Origin: Allomyces macrogynus ATCC 38327
Lineage: Eukaryota; Blastocladiomycota; Blastocladiomycetes; Blastocladiales; Blastocladiaceae
Length of the DNA: 34,173 nucleotides
NCBI GenBank assembly: GCA_000151295.1
Contig: GG745351.1
Coordinates: forward strand, 937,599 to 971,771
Reading direction: 5' to 3'
Shown here one piece after another: positions 1-10,361 of this stretch (within the stretch, counting starts at the first letter, position 1; every line of letters begins with the position of its first letter). The translations under genes were made by a program, and so were the position numbers. The notes beneath the pieces were generated by a model. It was not told where the DNA came from. It did no database searches and was given only the letters and a program-made list of their open reading frames with translations.

Positions 1-1946
1 CGGCGCGCGACGCCAAGGCCCTGTTTGTCGTGCACGCGGGCGACCCGAAATCGCCGCTCCCGCGCGGCGTGCGCACGTGCTCGGCCAACATCCAGATCAG
101 CGCTGACGACAATCTCGTGCGGCACACGAACGCGGGCCAAATCTCGGCCTTTTCGAGTTTCGGCCCGACGGCGCTGTTTGACCTGAAACCCGAAATCGTC
201 GCCGTCGGCGGGTCGATCTTGACGACGCAGCCGCTGACCAGCGGCGCGTGGGGTATCAACGACGGGACCTCCTTCGCTGCGCCGTATCTCGCCGGCTGCA
301 TTGCGCTGATTCTCGAGTCGCGCGGCAAGGCCACATCGATGCAGGACATGCGCGCGCTGCTGATGCGCACGGCCGTGCCGGCGCTCGAGCGCGCCGTCAC
401 GGGCAAGGGAAACCAGACCGCCGGGTCGCTGCTGGCGCTGCCCGCACAGGGCCAGGGCGCCGGGCTCGTCTCTGTCAAGCGCGCGCTCGACGCACTGCCC
501 GTCACGGGGCCTGGGTCGGATATCGCCCTGCTCCCGCCGGGCCTGTTCTCGGACGCGCCCACGACGACGGGCGTGTCGGCCGCCGGTAGCCACGTCAAGA
601 TGACGATCGATGCGGCCGGCACCCCGACGTACGCACAGACCGTGACGATTCGCAATGTGGGCAAATCCGCGACCACGTTCTACATTGCGCACGTGCCGGC
701 GCTCGCCATCAGCGCGACCGACACGATGATTGCCGCTCCCGCGGCCGTGCAGCTCTCGGCCGCCGGCCAGACGACCAACGCGACCAAGTCCGTCCTCGCC
801 GTACCCGTCGCGGGGAACACGGTCCTGTCCATGGACGTGACGATTGCGCCCAACGCGGCGGCACCCGGCGCCCTGTTCTCGGGGTACCTGCGCGTCGAGC
901 CGGGGGATGCCGTTAAGGACCCGCACCTGCAGCGTGCCGTCTACGTGCCGTTTGCCGGATACAATGGCGACCTGCTGCACGCGCCTGTGTTCCCGGCCAA
1001 CCCGAACGACGCGCTCGCGTTCTCGCTCCTGCCGGGTGGTTTGACGGACGAGGTGCCATTGCCGTGGACGAATGGCGCGCAGACGGTACCGACGACGCCC
1101 GTCGTGATCCCGTTCCAGATCACTGGCGCGGGGAACACGATACGGATCGCGTTCCAGACGATTCGGCCCACGCGGCAGCTGTTTGTGATGGTGTTCCAGC
1201 GCGTAAAGCGGGGCGCGGCGCTGCGTCGGCGCGCTGTGACGACGAGTACGGCGGCGACGTCGACGCGGGGTGCGACGACGAGCAAGGCGGGGACGGCAAG
1301 TCGTGCTGCAACGACGGTGGCGGCACCCAAGACGAGCGCTCGCGTGACGACGACGATTCGTGCTCCAGCTACGGCATCGTCAACTGCCCGCGCGGGATCA
1401 ACGACCGCGCGGTCATCCACGACCACGGTCCGTTCGGTGCCAGCAACGACCAAGCAGGGCACAACGTCGGTGGCCACCAAGCCCGCAACGACGACAGGCA
1501 AGATCACCTCGAGCACGGCTAAGACGACGAGCAAGACGTCGATCAAATCGACCACAACGACCGGAAACGTTTCCAAGACGACCTCGTCGACGCCGACCAA
1601 ATCGGCCACCAAATTCACGTCCTCGACGAAAACCACGTCCAAGATCACGTCTACCAAGCCGACGGCCACGCCGACGCCGGCCGCCGATTACGACGAAGTC
1701 TACGTGGGGTACCTCTACAAGGGCGAGTACCTGCAGGGCTTGGCCTCGTCGGTCTTCTGGTCGCAGGACACGAACCAGGTCATGCAGTGGAATGCCGACC
1801 TCGAGATGGAGGCGCCTGTCACGATCGACCCAACGGCGCAGTACCGCATCAAGCTCGTCGCGTGGTGGGGTAAGGACGCGCTCTCCGAGGCCGACCTCGC
1901 GCAGCGCGGGCGCATGCTCGAAGGACCCGTCTTCCAGCTCGCATAG
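1..1946 (+). CDS. Subtilisin-like serine protease (S8), C-terminal part, truncated by window start
   Basis: The reading frame is open from base 3, so the gene begins outside the window and the catalytic Asp and His are not seen. The first residues (RDAKALFVVHAGD) resemble the end of a protease-associated (PA) insert. The catalytic serine lies in GTSFAAP (Ser codon 270-272), preceded by FGP and DLKPEIVAVGGS, which are typical of extracellular subtilases of the Vpr/C5a type. An Fn3-like beta domain follows (about 620-960). A Ser/Thr/Lys/Ala-rich low-complexity linker covers about 1236-1683. A folded tail of about 85 residues ends at TAG 1944-1946. The family cleaves peptide bonds outside the cell or in the secretory route. 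No C-terminal hydrophobic anchor is visible, so I infer a secreted enzyme whose linker is probably O-glycosylated. Confidence 0.9.
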   Translation, partial: ARDAKALFVVHAGDPKSPLPRGVRTCSANIQISADDNLVRHTNAGQISAFSSFGPTALFDLKPEIVAVGGSILTTQPLTSGAWGINDGTSFAAPYLAGCIALILESRGKATSMQDMRALLMRTAVPALERAVTGKGNQTAGSLLALPAQGQGAGLVSVKRALDALPVTGPGSDIALLPPGLFSDAPTTTGVSAAGSHVKMTIDAAGTPTYAQTVTIRNVGKSATTFYIAHVPALAISATDTMIAAPAAVQLSAAGQTTNATKSVLAVPVAGNTVLSMDVTIAPNAAAPGALFSGYLRVEPGDAVKDPHLQRAVYVPFAGYNGDLLHAPVFPANPNDALAFSLLPGGLTDEVPLPWTNGAQTVPTTPVVIPFQITGAGNTIRIAFQTIRPTRQLFVMVFQRVKRGAALRRRAVTTSTAATSTRGATTSKAGTASRAATTVAAPKTSARVTTTIRAPATASSTARAGSTTARSSTTTVRSVPATTKQGTTSVATKPATTTGKITSSTAKTTSKTSIKSTTTTGNVSKTTSSTPTKSATKFTSSTKTTSKITSTKPTATPTPAADYDEVYVGYLYKGEYLQGLASSVFWSQDTNQVMQWNADLEMEAPVTIDPTAQYRIKLVAWWGKDALSEADLAQRGRMLEGPVFQLA

Positions 1947-2249
1947 ACACGGGGGTGCAGCTGTAGACCCCGCGCACGACCATCATTTACTTTTGTGCAT
2001 CCATTTTTTGCCAGTCTTGCCGTAAATTGTCTCCGAGGCTTGTTGGCAGCCCTCACTACAAAATAGACGCCGGTTTCCTCCAAGCGGGCACGGAGCGGGG
2101 GACGCGTTGGTTGTGCACAAGCAGGCAGTGCGGCTCAAGGAAGCATCCGCGCCTCGCGTTGGCTGCTTCACATAGGGGACGCATTCGGGGGGACGCGACC
2201 GCTTTCTCTCTCCTCAACACACATCAGCACCAATTCGCCATCCACCACC
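1947..2249. other. Intergenic, protease 3' side to oxygenase 5' side
   Basis: No coding segment, RNA gene or clear TATA box is visible. It should hold the protease 3'UTR and the promoter and leader of the next gene. A pyrimidine-rich stretch (ctttctctctcctc, about 2201-2215) lies about 40 bases upstream of the oxygenase ATG. Confidence 0.5.
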
Positions 2250-3637
2250 ATGATGACCACCGGCCCCTCCTCGGACGCGCCCGTGCGCGACGCGCCCTCG
2301 GCCGGTACCGCGACGACCAAGCCTCTGCCCGGCAAGACCACAGCCACCGCCGAAACGACCAAGGTCGCCGAAGATGTCGAGAACGTGCCCGAATTCACCG
2401 ACATTCCCGTCCTCGACGTGCACGTCGCGCTCGACGCGCCCGCCTCGGCCTTCACCGAGTCGGGCCCGCGCGGTGACGCCCTGCGCGCGCTCGCCAACCA
2501 AATGCGCGACGCTTGCACCCAGTCGGGCTTCTTTCTGATCAAAAACTATGGCGTGCCGGCTGCGCAGGTCGCCGACATGTTTGCGCAGTGCCGGCGCGTG
2601 TTTGCGCTGCCAAAGGACGCCAAGAACAAGCTGCGCGCGCCGGCGGGGTCAGGGCGCGGATACGTTGGGATTGGTGAGGTACTTTGTGCTCGCTTTTTTT
2701 CCTCCCCCGAAACAAATCCTTACCGTTCGCTGTAGGAAAACTTGAACCCGGAGGTGCAGATCAACGACGGCGACCTCAAGGAAGGTTACGATATCGGGTC
2801 CGTCTTCTTTGAGCAGAACGCCGGCGAGCATTTCGGCGGTGCTACGCCGTGGCCGACCGAGGATGTCCTGCCCGGGTTCCGCGCCGCGTGCTCGTCCTAT
2901 TTTGCCGACATGTATAAGCTCGGGTGCGCGATGCTGCGCGTCTTGGCCGTGGCCATGGGCCAGGTGCGTTGATCTGTCCGTGCCTGCCGCGCATCACTCG
3001 CGGAATCACAAAATGACGAACCCTCCACAATCTATTTTAGCCCGCCGACTTTTTCGACGCATGCCTGAAGCAACCGATGACGCAGTTGCGTCTGCTGCGG
3101 TACCCGCCGACGCCGCCGGGCCACCGCATGACCGAGGAGCAGCTGTCGTGTGCGGCGCACACCGACTACGGCGCGATGACACTGCTCGCCGTCGACTCGC
3201 CCGGGCTGCAGATCCTCGTCCCGAACAGCGGGACTGCCGGCACGACCGAGTCGGACGTGGTCGCGCACCCCATTGCGCGGCAGCACGCGGCGATTCACGG
3301 CGGGACCTGGATGCGCGTGCCGATGGTGCCCAACACGCTCGTCGTCAACTTGGCCGACATGATTGCGCGGCTGACCAACCGCACGTTCCACTCGACGATG
3401 CACCGCGTCGTGCACTCGGGCGCGAGCCAGGACCGGTACAGTATGCCGTACTTTTTCGGGGTGGACGGGGACGCGGTCGTGCAGGTCCTGCCCGAGTTCT
3501 TGCCGGGCGGGAAGCTCGCGAATAAGGAGATCAAGGAGGTGTATTTCCCGGAGCCCGTCACGTTCGCGCAGCACTTGCAGCTCATGTACGATGCAACGTA
3601 TGCGCTGGGCAAGACGGGCACGGCGCGCGCAGAGTAG
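2250..3637 (+). CDS. 2-oxoglutarate/Fe(II)-dependent oxygenase, isopenicillin-N-synthase-like
   Basis: The model is join(2250..2678, 2736..2963, 3041..3637), 417 aa; the introns are 57 and 77 bp. The splices rest on frame and on family motifs spanning the joins. Exon 1 ends in GYVGIGE and exon 2 continues ENLNPEVQ then DLKEGYDIGS; exon 2 ends at MGQ and exon 3 resumes PADFFDACLKQPMTQLRL. The N-terminal non-haem dioxygenase domain includes SGFFLIKNYGV. The iron-binding triad is H259 and D261 (HTDYGAMTLL) plus H340 (STMHRVV). R351 and S353 (RYS) bind 2-oxoglutarate. The family hydroxylates or desaturates small molecules in the cytosol using O2 and 2-oxoglutarate; the substrate cannot be told from sequence. 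No signal peptide is seen. The first 50 residues are Thr/Ala-rich and probably disordered. No biosynthetic cluster surrounds it. Confidence 0.9.
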
Positions 3638-3771
3638 GGCGGTCGGCAACGGCGATGAGGACGTATAGCCGTGAGCCAAGATGTTGGACGCTGTCGTGAC
3701 GGTCGAGCCGTTGGTGGTCGGCCGTGGGGGATACCGAGGAAATACCAACAAGCGTCTTCTCAAATTGTTGC

Positions 3772-5029
3772 TCACGGCCCCATCCTTGGCGCCGCGCTCA
3801 TATCCAACACGCCCATGCTCGCCTCCTGGGCCGCTGGCCGCCGCTCCGGCGCTGCTGCACCTGGCGCCATCGTCGTGCGCAACGCCGTATTCAGGTCCAC
3901 CTCTTCGTTACTCGTCGCAACTATCTGTGTCGCCAACGGCCGCACGGACGCAACGACCGTCGACACGTCCTCGCCCGCCGACCCGGCCCATGGGCGGCAC
4001 AGCAGGCCGCAGCACTTGCGTTCCCGCTGTGCGCGACGGATCACACTCACCGTGTACGGATCCGTGACAATGCGCGCGCACTCAGCGACAACGTGGCTCA
4101 CAACCACGGCCACAGCCAGCTTCGTGTCGATCGTCGTGACCCACGCGCATGCGTATGCGCCCCCAGCGGCCACACACACGAGCGCGGTCGATCCAAACGT
4201 CCATGCCGCGCGGCGAATCAATGGCATTGTTGAGACCGAAGGGGCCGTTGGACATGGGGCGAAGACGTGCCGGACCCGAGCGCGCGCGTGCCGCTTGCCA
4301 ACGTGGAGACGGCCGTGACAGACGCGGGTGAGGACAGGAGCCGCGCGCTCGACGTGTCAGTCTGGATCGAACGCAGTGGGAGGGCGAAAGCAGAGTAGAC
4401 GGTGGCGAGAATGACGGCAATCAGGCCCGACGCGCTGGGGATAATTTCGACGAGTTGAGCGGACGATGTGATGCCGAGTGCCCAGAGCGTGTATCGGCCG
4501 CAACCGGGAGCAACAGCGTGAACCGCGCCAGTGGCTGCTGTCGAGCAGCAACCCACTCGATCGTGGCCATATGTCGTCCGGACGATGCGTCGACGGAAAC
4601 TTGTGACCGCGACGGTCAGCTTGCTCGGCGTGAGTCTCAGAGCAGGGGCGTGCTGGCACCGCGGTGACGAACAAGTGGAGTGCGAGGGAAACGGCGACGA
4701 GAATGTGGACCACGATCGCGAACACAGACTAGAGGATGGTGGAGACGTTGACGTCGCTGAACATAGAATCCAAATCGTGACCGTGAACGCGGCCGCGGCG
4801 TGCGCGATGGCGGCGAGAGGGTGGACGAGAGTGGAGATCGCGACGAGCCACGAGCCGGAACCGCCTGGGTCGTTTTGCACTTGTGCGCGCGGCTTTTTGG
4901 TCAGCGCCGTGGTCGGTTCTCTCAGCGAGAGCCAGAAATTCTTGACGAGGTGCTGGTCAGCGTCGTGACGAGGATCAGGTACAGATCACGCGGGCGGAAC
5001 GCAAGTTGAGAAGTCCACAGCGAGTCCAT
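3772..5029 (-). pseudogene. Relic of a multi-pass membrane protein gene (frames broken)
   Basis: On the minus strand, protein-like hydrophobic segments follow one another but switch frame. A possible start at 5029 gives MDSLWTSQLAFRPRDLYLILV. A second frame (about 4948-4733) gives DQHLVKNFWLSLREP and a membrane-like helix from SWLVAISTLVHPLAA to TVTIWIL. A third frame (about 4725-4640) gives SVFAIVVHILVAVSLALH. A fourth (about 4640-4218) includes SGLIAVILATVYSAFALPL. A fifth (4227-3772) has two more hydrophobic stretches and a hydrophilic tail. That makes five to seven potential membrane spans. I could not join the pieces with in-frame GT-AG introns, and a stop interrupts at least one junction, so I call it a decayed gene. 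The family is not recognised; a receptor or transporter-like protein is possible. An intact gene with unusual introns or assembly indels is the alternative. Confidence 0.35.
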
Positions 5030-5868
5030 TGTCGCGCCCTTGTCGCTGTCAACGCGTGCACAAACTCGAAGAAGTACCGGTCCGGCAGTTCGGACGCGGC
5101 CTTTCGATATTTTTACCGTCCCGACAACCGCCGGCTCTCTGCGGATGTGCCGTGGTAAAAGCCTTGTTCCTGCGCAGATGCTCATGACACATTCACGATG
5201 GTCCGCCTGCGCGCCGATCACGACATTGGCGCGACTAAGCGAACAGAAAGGGGTGACACAATGCCGGCTAGTTCAGGCTCGGGCACTTCAGCGGGAGGCT
5301 CTTTGAGAAGCGTATGAGCGAGCAGCATCGCAGGCGACTTGGACGAGCAACCGGTGCAACGATCGACTGGCCGTCAGGGCAGGGCTGACTTTCTCGTCTG
5401 GGCAATCGGCGTCCCTTTGTCCCTCGCAATCCATGCGTCTTGGTGTTCGGCACGCCGAGAAAGGAGAGAGCTGCATGCACAAATGCCCCGCGCGCCATTC
5501 TCACGCTGTTCTTCGTCGCTGGACAACACCGTTAGCGCATACGGTAACAAGAGACAAGCGAACAGCTCACTGCGATGGAACCCGTCTCAAGGGAACGTCT
5601 TGGCCTTGGGGAGCCCTGTGTATTCTTGGAACTGCGCGCGAATCGCGGTTGGCCGAGAGTAGCAATGTCGAGGGCGAAGCGGCCTGACGCGGCCATGTGA
5701 TAGACGAGGAGCTGATCGCTGGCAGGGACCACATCTTCATTGCAAAGACTCATTTCCATGTGTTCTCCCGAAATCTGTCCTCTCCATCATCTCTCGTCGT
5801 GTCCCCGGTCCTCACTACTGCATCACGACCAGCACTACCACCGATCGCGACCCTCCACGTTCAGCAGA
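5030..5868. other. Intergenic region, no gene recognised
   Basis: About 840 bases without a convincing coding segment on either strand. Short open frames exist but show no family motif or hydrophobic pattern. The last 130 bases are CT-rich (tctgtcctctccatcatctc) and probably form the leader of the alanyl-tRNA editing gene. Confidence 0.4.
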
Positions 5869-7466
5869 ATGACGACCAAGCTTGTCCAAGTACCCGCGAC
5901 GACGACCCCGCCGACGCTCGGCACGCCCGTCGGCGACCTGCTCTGCCAGCGCGACTCGTTTGCGCGCACGCTGCGCACCAAGGTTCTGGCCGTGACGCGA
6001 CCAGCCCCCGCTTCGGTGGCCGCCAAGAATGGCGGGAAGAAGGACAAGGGCAAACCCGCCGTCGTGGAGCAGCAGGAGCCCGTTCTCCATGTCGTTCTCG
6101 AGGACACAGTGCTGTTCCCCGAGGGTGGCGGCCAGCCGGCCGACCGTGGTTCTTTAACCCTCAAGAACGGTAAGCAAGTGCCTGTGATTGATGTGCAGCG
6201 TCAAGGGCTGACGGCTGTCCATATGGTCCCCGCTGCTGAGGCCGACGGCGCCCTTGCTGTTGGCGACGAGGTGGAAGCGACAGTCGACTGGGCGCGGCGC
6301 TGGGATGCGATGCAGCAGCATTCTGGGCAGCATCTGTTGTCGGCGCTGGCCGAGACGGTGTATGGATGGCGCACGGCATCGTGGTACGTTGATGCGTTTG
6401 CACCGTCGATTTGATTATGTGCGAGTCTGCACAGCAATCTGACGTTGGGATTGTCGGACGAATTAGGGCGCTTGGCACTGACAGCGTGTGGAACTCGGTC
6501 GAATTTGCGCCGGATCTCGCTCACTCGCAGCCGGTCACGCTCGACCGGCTTGACGTGCTCGAGGACATGGTCGCCGACCACATTGCAGCTGACCTGACCG
6601 TGACCGTTCATGATGGAGCCTCGTCCGCCGCGCCTGACCGCACGCGGGGCATCGCCAAGACCCTCCCGCAAGATCTGCAGGAGCTTGGCCACGACGCGTT
6701 CACGATGCGCACCGTCGTGATTGGCGCGACGCCGCGTGTGCCGACCGCGTCGTCGCTGCCTGCCGTGGAGACCGAGAAGCCCGTTGATGTCAGTCTGTGC
6801 TGCGGGACGAGCGTGGCCAGCACGGCGCAGCTGCAGACGGTCGCCATCAAGCCGTCCATTGCCAAGATCCGCGGCACCAACTCGCGCGTCTTCTTTGCGT
6901 TTGGCGAGCGCGTGCGTACGCAATTGACTCAGCCCGGATTGAAGCGCGACGCGGCGCTCGGTGCGCTGGTCTCAGGCGCGCCCACCGAGCTCGTCGACAA
7001 GGTCTCAGGCGTCATGGAAACAGCCAAGGCCGACCGCCGGCTCGTGAACACGTTGACGAACGAGCTAACGGCCGAACTCGCCAAGCGGCTCCTCCCCGCC
7101 GCAGCGGCCGCTGCCGTTAAGACGGGTGCCACCGCTGGTTTTGTGCATTACCATCGCGCGACCACGTCGCTCGACTTCCTTGTCACCTTGGCTAACACGT
7201 TCAAGAACCTCGACCCGGCGCCCGCTAACCCCGTCCGGTTCGTGCTGACGGGTGCTGACGACAAGGTCGGGCTCATGGTCGTAGTCGGACCCGCCGAGGA
7301 CGTGCCGCACGTCGGCGACGCGATTCGCGCTGCGGTGCCGGACGTCAAGGGCGGCGGCGGCAAGGGCAAGCCCGGCACCATCGTGCTCTGGCAAGGCCGG
7401 TGCGCGACCGGCGGTGCTGCGCTCGTCGCGGGCGTGCGCACGCTCGGCTTGCCCAACGTGGAGTGA
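5869..7466 (+). CDS. AARSD1: Alanyl-tRNA editing protein (AlaX/AARSD1-like)
   Basis: The model is join(5869..6383, 6467..7466), 504 aa; the single 83-bp intron starts gtacgt and ends attag. The join restores TASW-ALGTDSVWNSVEF, as expected for the family. The N-terminal part has the synthetase-like barrel motif DTVLFPEGGGQPADRG. The editing core has the HxxxH zinc motif (H151-S-G-Q-H155). The C-terminal part resembles DHHA1 with a glycine-rich KGGGGKG loop. The family hydrolyses Ser-tRNA(Ala) in trans to prevent mistranslation, in the cytosol. Oddly, the second zinc motif, normally CCGTH in AARSD1 relatives, reads C283-C-G-T-S287, so the histidine ligand is replaced by serine. A Lys/Gly-rich insert lies near residues 50-65. 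The start at 5869 is the first ATG after a CT-rich leader and precedes the conserved domain closely. Confidence 0.9.
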
Positions 7467-8932
7467 GTTATGGCTGCGGTTGATGGTTGAAACGTGTAGG
7501 ATTTGGCCAATTTTGCAGTTTGAGGCAACGATAAAATGCAACAGAGATTTGTGCAAATGCAATCACAAGTTGCGTGGTCACGCCAAATTTGCGCCAGGGG
7601 GCCTCTGCGCCCCGCTCACTCGACGCATGCATGAGCAAGCTGCAAAGGCAAACGACGAGGCGTGCCGAAACGTGCGCCACGCTCGCCACGCTTTCTGGCC
7701 AAAAAACAATGAATTGAAAAATGTCATGTTGTGCACCACCAACGCTCGGATTTGTTCTCGAGGGTCCTCAAACGCAACGGCATTGGCCACGCGCGTAAAT
7801 TCACGCCTGTTTTCATCCGCTTATTAGGCGGCGTCCGTCGCGTGCATGTGTTGGTGGTTCCTGCGACGCCCGCCGCTGCGGGGGACAATGTTCGGCGACG
7901 TGGGTGCCCTGCTGCGGCTTCGCCACCCGAGTCTGCCTCGTCGAAGTGCCCGCTGCCATTCACGACGTGAGCAGCTGGGAGAATTGCGCTGCGGGCGGGC
8001 GCGATTGGTCCAACTCCATTCTTTCGCTGGCGTCCCCATAGCTTCAGCAAATTTGGCTCGACGCGCTGTCGGCAGTCAAGCTCGTTGGCAGTTTGCGCCC
8101 GTGTACCTGCTTCAGCCCTCTTGGCACGAGCTCATCGTTGCGACTGGCGTTTTTACAAGATCCTCTCCCGCGACCAATTCCCGCCCATTACCCGCGCTGG
8201 TGTTCGCGCCGCTGTACCAGCTCATCTCGCTGACGCGCGCGCGCCCGCCCGCCCTCCACCTCCGCGTCGTCCTGCCTTTGACGCGATTCGTGGCACCTCG
8301 TCGAGCGCCTGTTGTCAAAGGGCTGTGCAACCGCCCTGTCGACGGATCTGGTTCCGCAAGCAGCAAGCTCTCGTCGATTGCGGTTCACCGCGGTTCACCA
8401 CCAACCCCACCCTCGCGACCACACGTTCTGGTCTTCGTGTCACGGTCGATTTGGCGTGTTTGCGCGCGGCACCGTTGCGCCAGATTCTCGACCCTCGCTC
8501 CCTTGCGTTTGCACTCCTTTGGCCCTGTTCAGGGCCTCGAACGAGCAGTCCTCGGCGATATTGGCTCCGTCTCACTCAGCCAGCATCGCCGCCAGCTGGG
8601 GTGGTACGTCTCAATAATTATTCATTATTTTGGCGCGACGAGCCACCAAGGAGGGCAACGGACGCTGTGGAGAACATCATCACGTCCATGTTTGCCCGTG
8701 TCAGGACGCGGCGCTCCCATCATGAAATCTGATCATGTCTCACCGCTGCCGCGTTTATCATTCTAGAATCAGGGCACCAGGAAACCGATTGCTCCCCGGC
8801 AACACCAGCCCATCCGCGATCAAAGCGACGCTTGCGGCCGCGGCTCGACGTTTTCTTCGCGGCGCACTTTTTCCGACCGACCCACTGCGTTTTGCAACCT
8901 CGCGAGACCACAGCGAGCAGAACCTGTCGACC
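7467..8932. other. Long intergenic region upstream of the deacetylase cluster
   Basis: About 1.47 kb without a gene I can support. A frame on the plus strand stays open for about 300 codons (7846-8766), but its product is Arg/Pro/Ser-rich with no motif and no homologous pattern. An AT-rich patch (caataattattcattatttt, about 8612-8632) is the only TATA-like element, about 300 bases before the next ATG. No tRNA or repeat array is seen. Confidence 0.4.
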
Positions 8933-10361
8933 ATGGTTGCATCGTCGTCGCGACAGTCTGATCGTTCAAGTGGGGGTGCGGTGCGGCCCAACTGGATTGG
9001 AGCGTGCGTGCTCGTTGCCGTGATCCTGACGGTCGCGCGGACCGCCACTGCGTTTGCTCCGTACGTGAACTCTCGTGCTTCATTTTCGGGTGGAGAAGTG
9101 CGTTGTACGCATGCTGACGACGATCGTGTACTGTTTTTTGCTCGCTCGCACTCAAACAGGCTCGACAAGTGGTGTTTTGTCCCGACCGGATGCTCTCTTC
9201 CGCCGCGCGACCTCGTCAACAAGACGGAGACGCAGCAAGCGGCCATGTTCGGCAAGGACGCGGGCAAGTGCGGCGACGGCATTTGCAACGTGGTCGCGGG
9301 CGAAACGTGCCACTCGTGCTCGGACGACTGCGGCAAGTGCAATATCACGCAGCCATTCACTAAGTGCAAGAACCCGAATCATTTCGCCATCACGTTTGAC
9401 GACGGCCCGTCGCCGCTGACGGAGAACCTCGTCAAGACGCTCAACGCGGCCGGGGTCAAGGCCACGTTCTTCCTGATCGGCAACAACGCGGCCAAGCATC
9501 CGGAGCTCTGGAAGGCCGTCAAGCTCGCTTACGACTCGGGCCACGACATTGGCACGCACACGTACTCGCACAGATCGCTTGGGTCGACGGGTCGTATCGA
9601 TATCAACCCGGCGGTCAAGAAGGCCATGACCGTCGAGGAGGTCCGCACCGAGCTGCTCATGAGCGACTTGGTCGTCGAGGCCGCAATTGGCCGTCGCCCG
9701 CGGTTCGTGCGCCTGCCGTACCTGGAGTGGCAGCCGCTCTCGGTTCAGGCCATGGACACGTACGGCTACATCCCGATCAACAGTACGTCCTCTTCTCCCC
9801 TCTCCCTCGCTTTATCATTTTTCGCGGCAGCAACTAACTTTGTTTCTTCGCTTCATAGTCAACGTTGATTCGAACGACTGGCGTCTGCAGGGCCCTGCCG
9901 CCAAGCCCGAGACAGTCGTTGCACAATTCACCAAGGCCTTTGAGGAGGCGCGCAAGTGGGACAAGTCCTTCATTTCGCTGCAGCACGACACGCTCGCGCA
10001 CTCGACCGCCGCCGAGGCCGATATCATCAAATTCCTCAAGACGCAGAACGTCGAGTTTGTGCCGATGCGCACGTGCCTCGGCCTCGACCCGTACCGCGCG
10101 CCCAACGCCAACCCGTTCCTCAACGACCGTTTCACCAAGTTGCCGATCATTGGCGGCGGCAACTCGACGTCGACGAACTCGACCGACTCGAGCGTGGTGC
10201 CTGACGTGTCATCGTCGAGTTCGAGTTCGGGCGGGTCCGTGCAGTCGGACAAGCCGGCGGGGCAGAACCTGCAGTCGAGTGCGCCGGCACGCGTCACGCT
10301 GCGGGCCGATGCGGTTACGCTGCTGGTCGCGGTGTTCGTGGTTGCCATGGTGGCTTTGTAG
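8933..10361 (+). CDS. Chitin/polysaccharide deacetylase 1 (NodB domain, GPI-type tail)
   Basis: The model is join(8933..9060, 9160..9782, 9859..10361), 417 aa, with introns of 99 and 76 bp starting gtacgt. A hydrophobic N-terminal segment (about residues 23-41) is a signal peptide or anchor. A cysteine-rich module follows (C48, C54, C80, C85, C93, C96, C100, C103, C112) with the pattern CGDGIC...ETC..C..DCG.C. The NodB domain has TFDDGP (D123, D124), metal-binding HTYSH (H176, H180), RLPYLEW, DSNDW and LQHDT. The C-terminus has a Ser-rich linker and a hydrophobic end, as in GPI signals. The family removes acetyl groups from chitin, making chitosan in the wall. It is the first of three tandem paralogues. 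RLPYLEW differs from the usual RPPYG form. Confidence 0.93.

Noticed and set aside
941..1669. Minus-strand open frame rich in Val/Asp opposite the subtilase
   Set aside because: It is antisense to the Ser/Thr-rich linker; its composition is the complement of that repeat and no motif is present.
7846..8766. Plus-strand open frame of about 306 codons before the deacetylases
   Set aside because: GC-rich DNA yields long stopless frames by chance. The product is Arg/Pro/Ser-rich, has no domain, signal or hydrophobic pattern, and overlaps similar frames.
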